A DNA stretch of 64,000 nt from assembly GCF_009755275.1 (NCBI RefSeq), contig NZ_WQLA01000002.1:62001-126000 (forward strand). Direction: 5' to 3'. The notes beneath the pieces were generated by a model. It was not told the DNA's origin, did not search any database, and was given only the letters and a program-made list of their open reading frames with translations. Of this stretch, positions 55,354 to 62,267 are shown in pieces (positions within the stretch are counted from its first letter, which is position 1; each line of letters starts with the position of its first letter). Origin of the DNA: Mucilaginibacter aquatilis. Its GTDB lineage: Bacteria > Bacteroidota > Bacteroidia > Sphingobacteriales > Sphingobacteriaceae. Both the position numbers and the translations under genes were made by a program.

Positions 55354-55361
55354 CCTCCTTT
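55354..55361 (-). promoter_or_regulatory. unusually strong Shine-Dalgarno site of the TROVE gene
   Basis: The minus strand reads AAAAAGGAGGTTCACAATG: an AGGAGG seven nucleotides from the start. Most genes in this window have no such site, as is typical of Bacteroidota. It supports the chosen start and could indicate high or special translation. Confidence 0.7.
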
Positions 55362-55377
55362 TTCTTTTATGTTGATA

Positions 55378-55415
55378 CAAAGAAATAGTGGCACTGCGCA
55401 GTGTATTTGCGTAGG
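55378..55415 (-). promoter_or_regulatory. TROVE promoter with WYL-type operator
   Basis: The operator at 55393-55415 reads ACTGCGCA-GTGTATT-TGCGTAGG; 20 of 23 bases match the operator between rtcB and the WYL gene. Eight bp away on the minus-strand downstream side lies TTTCTTTG (55385-55378), a weak match to the -7 box TAnnTTTG. A transcript would start near 55371, giving a short leader with the AGGAGG site. The operator covers the -33 region. Confidence 0.7.
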
Positions 55416-55714
55416 TGAATAATTTTGAAAAAAAGTTAAAATTTTTTCTAGACCAAAGATAGATTCGGATTCTTTGAGTTGTACGAGTTCGAATTTCGTT
55501 CAGGGTACTGCGAATTGCCGAATTTAGTAGGGAACCTTATTATGATAAAGGCACACGCGACACGTACGCCAGCAAGGAGGGCGTACATTAGGAATACTAC
55601 TAGAAATGAGTAACTTGCAGAACTTTTACTAGTTAATATTGTTAATAACTTGTAGTTTACTAAAATTTTTAGTATATTTGATACCCCCATTAATCCCAAT
55701 TGTGAACACATTTT
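55416..55714. other. 299-bp intergenic stretch between the TROVE operator and the Panacea gene
   Basis: No convincing gene. It contains an inverted repeat GTACGCC...GGCGTAC (about 55569-55589) and, at 55673-55680, TATATTTG, a perfect -7 box with TTG 20 bp upstream, which would start the Panacea gene transcript about 27 nt before its ATG. An 87-codon minus-strand frame (55448-55711) is probably fortuitous. The left boundary of the A+T-rich insertion probably lies here. Confidence 0.5.
55673..55680 (+). promoter_or_regulatory. -7 box of the Panacea/toxin operon
   Basis: TATATTTG fits TAnnTTTG exactly; TTG at 55650-55652 can serve as the -33 box with a 20-bp spacer. The leader to ATG 55715 would be about 27 nt. 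Confidence 0.55.
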
Positions 55715-56287
55715 ATGTCAAATTCATTTAAATTTAAAAAGTCAGTGCAATCAGTAACTTTTTTTGCTCAAAAAGAAGGAGGTACTATCAACTACATGAA
55801 AGCTGGCAAATTAGTTTATTTAGCTGATAAATTGCACTTACGTAAATATGGACGATCAATCACTAATGATACTTATGTGGCAATGAAAAATGGGCCTGTC
55901 CCTTCGAGGACAAAAGATATTATCCTTAAATCAGAATGGTTTGGGCATGATATAGTTGAGTACTCTAATATGTATTTAACTAGGCCGGAAGGTTATAATA
56001 TTTCTTCAATAGGCGAACTAGAGAGTAAGGTGTTTTCACAAACGGACCTTGCTCTTTTGGAGCAGGTTTACAATGAATACGGACATCTAAATGAGTTCGA
56101 TTTGAGTGATTACACCCATACGTTCCCTGAATGGAAGCGCTTTGAATCACAGTTGACTGCTGATCGGAACAGGGCATTTCCAATAATTTCGGATGATTTG
56201 TTTTTACCATTGAATAGTGATAGAACATTATCTCAAAATGAAGAACTCTTGGCTATGAGCAAAGAGGTTTACCAAAACATGTATTAA
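55715..56287 (+). CDS. Panacea (DUF4065) domain antitoxin-like protein
   Basis: A 190-residue protein with a Panacea/SocA-like domain: INYMKAGKLVYLADKLHLRKYGRSITNDTYVAMKNGPVPSRTKDII (residues about 25-70) is the typical core. Panacea domains act as antitoxins or proteolytic adaptors for varied toxins. It is 6 bp upstream of a small gene that would be its toxin. Codon use is more A+T-rich than the flanking genes, suggesting transfer. Confidence 0.85.
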   Translation: MSNSFKFKKSVQSVTFFAQKEGGTINYMKAGKLVYLADKLHLRKYGRSITNDTYVAMKNGPVPSRTKDIILKSEWFGHDIVEYSNMYLTRPEGYNISSIGELESKVFSQTDLALLEQVYNEYGHLNEFDLSDYTHTFPEWKRFESQLTADRNRAFPIISDDLFLPLNSDRTLSQNEELLAMSKEVYQNMY

Positions 56288-56293
56288 GCTTTT

Positions 56294-56734
56294 ATGGTAC
56301 CTCTTAATGTGCTTGTAGAAAGTTTGGTTATCGGTAATATCTATTATTTCATTAACCCACAGATCAACTCTCAAGAACCTCACCCGCATTTATATGTAGG
56401 TGATAAAGATGACAAATCTGCTTTTTTAATTTGTGGTACTTCTCAATTTGAGAAGAGAAAACGCTATTTCGAGTTAGTCGGTTTACCTTACGAGACCTTG
56501 GTAAGAATACGTCCTTCAGAAGATAATAAGTTAACAACTGATACATACATTAATTGTAATGATGTGCAGACCCATGATTTTAATTCACTTTTTACATACA
56601 GTAAATTTTCATTCTACGGGACGACTACAAAATCCGAACAATATGAAGTTAAAAACGGAATTTCGATAAGTGTCCTTGTTGAAGAGGATGATAAAGAAAT
56701 TATCTTGGGTCAATTTCCAGATTTTGATCTATAA
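56294..56734 (+). CDS. putative toxin partner of the Panacea protein
   Basis: A 146-residue protein I cannot assign with certainty. The segment VIGNIYYFINPQINSQEPHPHLYVGDKDDKSAFLICGTSQFEKRKRYFE resembles the SH3-like barrel start of MazF/PemK-type endoribonucleases, but the fit is weak and no catalytic Arg pattern is clear. Position directly after the antitoxin-like gene and small size support a toxin role. A+T-rich composition like its partner. Confidence 0.6.
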   Translation: MVPLNVLVESLVIGNIYYFINPQINSQEPHPHLYVGDKDDKSAFLICGTSQFEKRKRYFELVGLPYETLVRIRPSEDNKLTTDTYINCNDVQTHDFNSLFTYSKFSFYGTTTKSEQYEVKNGISISVLVEEDDKEIILGQFPDFDL

Positions 56735-57354
56735 CAACCACTATAAAGAAGTCATTGCTCTTAGCTGGCACATAAGTATACTCATAATGATCACCCTTTA
56801 ATCCTCACCTCCCGCAAGCGTCCCGCCTGTGGTTGAACCCCTGTAGATTATCGCGTTTTCTTTGTCAATCTATAACTTGACCATAAGCGGTATCCTTGCG
56901 GTAGCGGGGCACATGCGGCATCCTTGCGCTATCAGGGGGATGATGGTTAAATTGCAGATAATAAAATTCACTTAATAGCTATTTTCAATTTCACCTTGAG
57001 GAAAAACTTTCTATTTTTGTCCTAATGGTAATTACAATTACCCTACTAAAAGTAGTTTACTACGGATTAGGAATTTTATTGACAATAATAAAAATTCACC
57101 GAGAGGTTAAGGGAATGAATTGAAGGTAGGATAGCAATATCCCCCTTTGGAGTAATGTCCATAAATACACCAGATAATAAAACATTAGTTTATGGGGCTC
57201 TGCCCCTTTTTTATTTTTTTAACTTCATTTTACGGTATAATACCCTAAGAGTTAGATTAAGTTTTTTAGCTAACTCTCAAGGTTAATTGTAAATGATAGG
57301 ACAGTGCTTGCATTATGTTTAAGAGTAGTAAAGAGGAAATTGAGCCGTTTGACA
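56735..57354. other. 620-bp intergenic stretch with GC-rich repeats
   Basis: No gene seen. A GC-rich patch (about 56805-56945) in otherwise A+T-rich DNA contains two 19-bp direct repeats, GCGGTATCCTTGCGGTAGC (56887-56905) and GCGGCATCCTTGCGCTATC (56915-56933), and CCCGCAAGCGTCCCGCCTG just before. A palindrome GGTAATT-AC-AATTACC lies near 57023. A short plus-strand terminator is at 57194-57212. Confidence 0.55.
57194..57212 (+). terminator. short intrinsic terminator
   Basis: GGGGC-TCT-GCCCC followed by six T. It lies 460 bp after the toxin-like gene, so it may belong to an unannotated small RNA or a long 3' end. Confidence 0.6.
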
Positions 57355-58794
57355 TTATTTCAATAGAATCCTTAAGCTATCAACAGAATTCTTTATAGAT
57401 TTATCGTTTTTCAAATTATCAAGATTACTTGAAAATTTCTCAATCTTCTCAATCAATTCTTTTACTGGAGGGGATGTTACTATTGGTTTCACAAGCTCGA
57501 TCATTGCTCTGAATTTCCTTGCACATAAGCTGTGCTGTAGCTTATCTGACACTTTAGAATCATTAAACGATAACACTGCTACATTTGCTTGATGTGAATC
57601 CAATTGTGATAAAAGAGAAATATAAATTGGTTGTGCTGCCATAGTGATACCGTTGCCATTTGTAATAAATACTTCAACTAAAGCAAGAACGTATTTTTTA
57701 CTTATTTGCTTAGGTAGTTTTGGAGGGTCGCCAACAACACGTTGTAATTGTTTGGCAAATGAGGGTTCATTATAAAAATTATTCATGCCCCTGTGTGCCG
57801 TTAATAAATTGTTAATTGATGTTTCAATTTCGACGCCTCTTAAATCATTAGGGATATAACTTTCGCCATTAACAATCTGTAAAAACTCTCTTGATAATTT
57901 CTTCTCATGTTGGTAATTTGCAGCAACAAAATTTCCATATTTTAATCCAAAGGTGTCTCTTGTATCTTCATCAACTCTATTCCAAATCAGAGGAAGTAGG
58001 CGATTAATGTTTTGAAGCGTTTGACTATTAGTATCAGGCTTAGTGTAAATACCAAAGAAGCCAGAGACCAGATTGTTAACTTGCTCTTGTGTTAAATTTG
58101 TAAAGAAAACTGCGATTTCTTGGGCTTCCTGTGAAGATATACTACTTGTTTTTATCCCAGCTAAGAGTTGCTTGATTTTCGTGGTTTGATTTGATATTGG
58201 TAAAGAGATAACCTCATTTACGCATGTTTCGAGCCACGAAATTAATTGTAAACCAGTTATTGCGTTCTGATTAGGATGTGCAGCACTTGCCCAATTTCGC
58301 ATATAATTGATATATTCTAAATGCTTAGCTCCTAATTCCGATATAAGGCCAATTTCTTTAGCCCCTTTAATTAAATCATAATCATCAACTTTATTAAGAT
58401 CACTTTCATCTCTGAGTCTTTTTCTTTTATCTCCAGAAACGGCATTATCGTAGAAATATTCCAAATCATATTGAACAACTCTTTTTCGGATTTGAATAAT
58501 TGTTTCATCCCATAAATAGTTTAAAGCCGCATCAAATAATCCAGACGCTACTCCGGCTATAAATTTTGACAGATACAAGGATTGCTCTTTTTCTTTGCGA
58601 TCAATTTGTGAAATCACAGATTCAAGGTTTTTAAAAACTTTAACTCTTTCCGGTACATTAACAAATATATTATCTGATGGCAAATTGTGTTGTTCTAAAA
58701 AATCTATAAGCCCACCTTCAAATTCACGAAGTTGTAAATCATAGTTTGCTTGCTTTATTATTTCTGGTTTATTTTCCATAACATAATGTATCAT
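57355..58794 (-). CDS. unknown protein with a HEPN-like motif, downstream of rtcB
   Basis: A 479-residue, nearly all-helical protein; start may be 58794 or 58779. I do not recognise the family. Residues 79-105 (IAGVASGLFDAALNYLWDETIIQIR) and 158-180 with RNWASAAH (Arg166, Asn167, His173) fit the helical arrangement and R-N-x5-H (Rx4-6H) motif of HEPN ribonucleases, suggesting RNA cleavage; this is inference. The C-terminal 250 residues look like HEAT repeats. It is A+T-rich and lies 43 bp after rtcB on the same strand. Confidence 0.6.
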   Translation of the reverse strand: MIHYVMENKPEIIKQANYDLQLREFEGGLIDFLEQHNLPSDNIFVNVPERVKVFKNLESVISQIDRKEKEQSLYLSKFIAGVASGLFDAALNYLWDETIIQIRKRVVQYDLEYFYDNAVSGDKRKRLRDESDLNKVDDYDLIKGAKEIGLISELGAKHLEYINYMRNWASAAHPNQNAITGLQLISWLETCVNEVISLPISNQTTKIKQLLAGIKTSSISSQEAQEIAVFFTNLTQEQVNNLVSGFFGIYTKPDTNSQTLQNINRLLPLIWNRVDEDTRDTFGLKYGNFVAANYQHEKKLSREFLQIVNGESYIPNDLRGVEIETSINNLLTAHRGMNNFYNEPSFAKQLQRVVGDPPKLPKQISKKYVLALVEVFITNGNGITMAAQPIYISLLSQLDSHQANVAVLSFNDSKVSDKLQHSLCARKFRAMIELVKPIVTSPPVKELIEKIEKFSSNLDNLKNDKSIKNSVDSLRILLK

Positions 58795-58837
58795 TATTAA
58801 TTAATAAAAATATTTAAATAATATCACTTTGAAAGCC

Positions 58838-60292
58838 TCAATCCTCCGGCTTCTCCCTTGCATCCGCCATCCTTACAATTCTTGGTTCAAACCTGGCCAG
58901 TACCTCTACCAAATTTTCCTGCGCGGCCATTACGGCGTGGATGTCTTTGTAGGCCATAGGGGCTTCGTCCATGTCGCTACCCATGAGGGTAATTCGTTTA
59001 TCAACCAGGTTGGCGGCTATCAAAGCTTTATCCAGCCTTTTAAAGGCGGCGCTACGGCTCATGGCCCTTCCGGCACCATGACTGGCCGAATTAATACTTT
59101 CGGTATTACCTCTACCGCGTACCAAAAATCCGGGCGTACTCATGCTGCCGGGGATAATACCCAACACACCTTCGCCGGCCGGGGTTGCACCTTTACGGTG
59201 TACCATTACCTCCGTACCATCGGCTAGTTGCTCTTTCCAGGCAAAGTTGTGGTGGTTCTCTACCATTGCCATGGGTTTAAGGCCTAAAGCACGGGCAATT
59301 TTATTGTGGATTTCGTGGTGATTGGCGCTGGCATACTCGCCGGCCAGGTTCATGGCTATCCAGTATTCTTGTCCTTCGTCTTTATCCAGGTCTAACCAGG
59401 CCAAATGCTTGGCTTCTGTAGGCAGCTTGGTTTTGGTCATGGCTATCTTACTGTAATGGTCGGCCACGCTGCCACCAAAACCACGCGAGCCAGAGTGTGA
59501 CAACAAAGCCAGGTATTTACCTGCCGGGATGCCAGCCATAGCGCCTTCGGCAATAGTCAGTTCGCCCCATTCCACAAAGTGGTTGCCGGTTCCGCTGGTG
59601 CCTAACTGCGCATAAGCCTTATCTTTTAACGAGCGAATAACTTTGGTTTCGTTCCAGGTTTTGCTATCAAACAATGAACTGTCAAAGTAAGATTTGGTAG
59701 TACAGCCCATCCCAAAGTAAGTGTTGTCTACCAATATGTTTTTCAGCTTGTCCGTTTCAGTATCCACCGCTTCGGCAGGTAAATCAAAAATGCTTAAACA
59801 CATACGGCAGGCAATATCAACACCTACGGCAAAGGGTATAATGGTATTGGCCGTAGTAGCCAAAACGCCGCCAATAGGCAAGCCATAGCCCTGGTGCGCA
59901 TCGGGCATCAGTGCGCCGGCAACAGCAATAGGTAATTGTACCGCAGTTTTCATCTGCGCCAGCGCACCTACTTCAATATGCTCCAATCCCCATACCGGGA
60001 AATCGGCAATCTCTTCTTTCAGCTTAAAGTTGGTGCGCTCCTGCTTTATAAATTTCCCTTTTTTACGCAGGGCTATTACGTCTTCGGCCAGGTTTTTGAA
60101 CTTACCGCCTTTCTTTAAGGCATAAGGCATAGGGTCGTTAATCAAGGCTTCTAAGTTGGCCAGTATTTCGGGCTTGGCCATTACGCCGTGTTTTAGCAAA
60201 CCGTTAGCCACGCGGCTAAAGTTTACCAGTATTTCTACATCATCAATGCCTAATGCATTTAATTCGTTGTTGCTTATTTTATGCTTTTCCAT
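58838..60292 (-). CDS. rtcB: RtcB-type RNA ligase
   Basis: A 484-residue GTP/Mn2+-dependent ligase that joins 2',3'-cyclic-phosphate or 3'-phosphate ends to 5'-OH ends of RNA. Metal ligands are in VGVDIACRM (Asp159, Cys162), GNHFVEW and HSGSRGFG; the guanylylated His is His405 in SASHGAGRAMSR. The RKGATPAGEGV and IPGSMSTPGFLV motifs are intact, so it should be active. It is divergent from the WYL regulator and shares an operator sequence with the TROVE gene. In Salmonella, rtcB sits in one operon with rsr and Y RNA. Confidence 0.94.
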   Translation of the reverse strand: MEKHKISNNELNALGIDDVEILVNFSRVANGLLKHGVMAKPEILANLEALINDPMPYALKKGGKFKNLAEDVIALRKKGKFIKQERTNFKLKEEIADFPVWGLEHIEVGALAQMKTAVQLPIAVAGALMPDAHQGYGLPIGGVLATTANTIIPFAVGVDIACRMCLSIFDLPAEAVDTETDKLKNILVDNTYFGMGCTTKSYFDSSLFDSKTWNETKVIRSLKDKAYAQLGTSGTGNHFVEWGELTIAEGAMAGIPAGKYLALLSHSGSRGFGGSVADHYSKIAMTKTKLPTEAKHLAWLDLDKDEGQEYWIAMNLAGEYASANHHEIHNKIARALGLKPMAMVENHHNFAWKEQLADGTEVMVHRKGATPAGEGVLGIIPGSMSTPGFLVRGRGNTESINSASHGAGRAMSRSAAFKRLDKALIAANLVDKRITLMGSDMDEAPMAYKDIHAVMAAQENLVEVLARFEPRIVRMADAREKPED

Positions 60293-60331
60293 ATCTGTAG
60301 CAATAATTGAATTTATAATCTCCGGGCTGGA

Positions 60332-60360
60332 AACCCTCTCTCCAATTTAAGAGAGAGGGG
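60332..60360. repeat. CCCTCTCTCC palindromic repeat
   Basis: CCCTCTCTCC-AATTTAA-GAGAGAGGG in the leader of rtcB on the minus strand. A related CCCTCTCC palindrome is at the fumC terminator (20817-20838). It may be a dispersed repeat or an attenuator for rtcB. Confidence 0.5.
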
Positions 60361-60392
60361 GCGTTTTAAACGCTATTGGCCTTTCAACAATA

Positions 60393-60430
60393 CAAAGAGA
60401 AACAACAACTGCGCAGCGTATTTGCGCAGT
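60393..60430. promoter_or_regulatory. operator/promoter shared with the TROVE gene, rtcB-WYL region
   Basis: A perfect 8-bp inverted repeat with 7-bp spacer, ACTGCGCA-GCGTATT-TGCGCAGT (60408-60430). On the minus strand TCTCTTTG (60400-60393) follows it by 8 bp as a weak -7 box for rtcB; the same ATACAAAG + 10 bp + operator arrangement occurs before the TROVE gene. The WYL protein encoded next door is the obvious candidate to bind it. Confidence 0.72.
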
Positions 60431-60496
60431 AAAAATTAATTTATAATTTCATCAAAAAATAGTCCGAAATCGAACTTCCTACATCCAAAATCAAGA

Positions 60497-61546
60497 ATGC
60501 CTGTTAACCGCAATGCCCTCATCCGTTACCGTACCATTGACCAGTGCCTGCAAAATCGCAAAAGAAGGTGGACGCTGGACGATTTGATTGAAGCATGCAG
60601 CGATGCCATTTATGAATACCAAGGTATTGATACCGGCGTAAGCCGCCGTACCGTGCAGGCCGATATTGAAATGATGCGCAGCAACAAGCTGGGTTACGAA
60701 GCGCCCATAGCAGTAATTGATAAAAAGTATTACACTTATACCGATAAAACGTACAGCATTACCAACAGCCCGCTAAATCAACAGGATATGCAGGTACTGA
60801 GCGAGGTTTCGGGTTTGTTAAAGCAGTTTAAAGGTTTTGGTCACTTTGCCGACGTTAACGAAATGGTAAGCAAACTGGAAGACAAAATTTACACCCAAAA
60901 AACGCACAGCGCCCCGGTTATTGATTTTGAAAAGAACGATAATTTAAAAGGCCTGGAGTGGCTAGAGGTAATTAGGAAAGCCATTGTTGCTAAACGAACG
61001 CTGTGTGTTACCTATCAATCGTTCAAGGCCCGTGGTCCCAGTACGTTTTGCATCAGCGGTTATTTGCTTAAAGAGTATCGTAACCGCTGGTTTGTGCTGG
61101 GGCAATCACACCAGCGTAATTCGCCTTTGCTTACCCTGGCTTTAGATCGTATACAAACCGTTGAAGAACACGCTGACGATTACCGCGAGAACACCGAGTT
61201 AGACTTGACCACTTATTATAACGATGTTATAGGTGTAACCAAAACCCCTAATCAACGTGACTGTGAGGTGGTTTTTTGGATAGATAAAGACAATGCGCCC
61301 TATATTATAACCAAGCCCCTGCACCACACGCAAAAGCTGCTGAGCGAGGATCAAACCGGCAAAATATTCAGCATACGTGTTATTTTAAATTTTGAACTGG
61401 AGCGTGAACTGTTAGGCTTTGGCGCTAAGATACGGGTGTTAGGCCCGCGCATATTGGTTAAACAAATAAAGGAGCAGTTTTGGAAAGCTTTGGAAGGATA
61501 TAAACAGGAGCAGCGTGATGATGAGGCGGAAGAAACGGCAAGGTAA
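60497..61546 (+). CDS. WYL-domain transcriptional regulator of the RNA-repair genes
   Basis: A 349-residue regulator: N-terminal winged helix (RYRTIDQCLQNRKRRWTLDDLIEACSDAIYEYQGIDTGVSRRTVQADIEMMRS, residues about 9-62) followed by WYL (about residues 150-235, containing TYQSFKARGPSTFCISGYLLKEYRNRWFVLG) and a WCX-like C-terminal domain. WYL domains sense single-stranded nucleic acid or nucleotides. It is divergent from rtcB and probably controls it and the TROVE gene through the shared operator; whether as activator or repressor is unknown. Confidence 0.9.
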   Translation: MPVNRNALIRYRTIDQCLQNRKRRWTLDDLIEACSDAIYEYQGIDTGVSRRTVQADIEMMRSNKLGYEAPIAVIDKKYYTYTDKTYSITNSPLNQQDMQVLSEVSGLLKQFKGFGHFADVNEMVSKLEDKIYTQKTHSAPVIDFEKNDNLKGLEWLEVIRKAIVAKRTLCVTYQSFKARGPSTFCISGYLLKEYRNRWFVLGQSHQRNSPLLTLALDRIQTVEEHADDYRENTELDLTTYYNDVIGVTKTPNQRDCEVVFWIDKDNAPYIITKPLHHTQKLLSEDQTGKIFSIRVILNFELERELLGFGAKIRVLGPRILVKQIKEQFWKALEGYKQEQRDDEAEETAR

Positions 61547-61685
61547 ATGCAACTGTAGCTCTCCTGTAAACACTCCCTTCCTTATATATTCATTTCTTAA
61601 TATATTTAAGAGCATGATGTGTTACGTTTCATAAAAAGTCCGCGTATTGGTTTAAGTAACCTTTAACAAACTTAAAGCAGGTATC

Positions 61686-62156
61686 ATGCGGCATAGTTTC
61701 ATTTTTACCCTTACTATAATTGCAGGTATTTTAGTTTCAGTTTCTTCATGTATTAAAGAAGCCGATGAACCGGTAATAGGCTGCGAACCAAGACCACAAT
61801 TGGTGTTGCCGCTAAACATAGTAGATGCTGCAACATCAGAAAATCTGTTTTTTTCTGCTACACCTCGGTATCAGGTTAAAGACCTTTACTTTTTCCGTAA
61901 AGCCGATGTTAATAGAAAAGATACCATCCGCCCTACCGTGTATGGCAACGCGAACGTAAAAGTATTCCTTGTGCCGTTAAAAATACAAAGCACCGGCGAT
62001 ACGCTGATTATGAAAACCGGAAACCACGCAGATGATGCCATCATTTACTCGGTAAAAAATGTGAATGGAGACTGCCCTTATACAACGCTCTACAACGTTT
62101 TGTATAATGGGTCAGAACTGGCAGCTAGCGGGTCGGGATACATCATCAAAAGATAA
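61686..62156 (+). CDS. lipoprotein of unknown function
   Basis: A 156-residue lipoprotein with lipobox VSSC (Cys22). The mature part is beta-rich with two further Cys and resembles RagB-type lipoprotein accessory domains only loosely. Function unknown. It is on the same strand as the WYL gene (139-bp gap) and probably a separate transcript. Confidence 0.7.
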   Translation: MRHSFIFTLTIIAGILVSVSSCIKEADEPVIGCEPRPQLVLPLNIVDAATSENLFFSATPRYQVKDLYFFRKADVNRKDTIRPTVYGNANVKVFLVPLKIQSTGDTLIMKTGNHADDAIIYSVKNVNGDCPYTTLYNVLYNGSELAASGSGYIIKR

Positions 62157-62267
62157 ATCGCATTCCGTGTAGGTGTAAAACATGTTTAACCATTAATTTC
62201 CCGACACAATGAGCATTTTTTAAAGTTAAGATATGGTTGCTATTAAAAAAAGCAACATATCTACCCA

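Noticed and set aside
55348..55380. Longer N terminus for the TROVE protein
   Set aside because: Begins within the putative promoter/transcript start region, whereas ATG 55347 has a strong ribosome site and fits homologues.
55448..55711. 87-codon minus-strand frame between the TROVE and Panacea genes
   Set aside because: It overlaps the Panacea promoter, has no family resemblance and its composition looks like an accidental frame.
58829..59227. Frame antisense to rtcB 3' end
   Set aside because: Mirror of conserved rtcB codons; no independent evidence.
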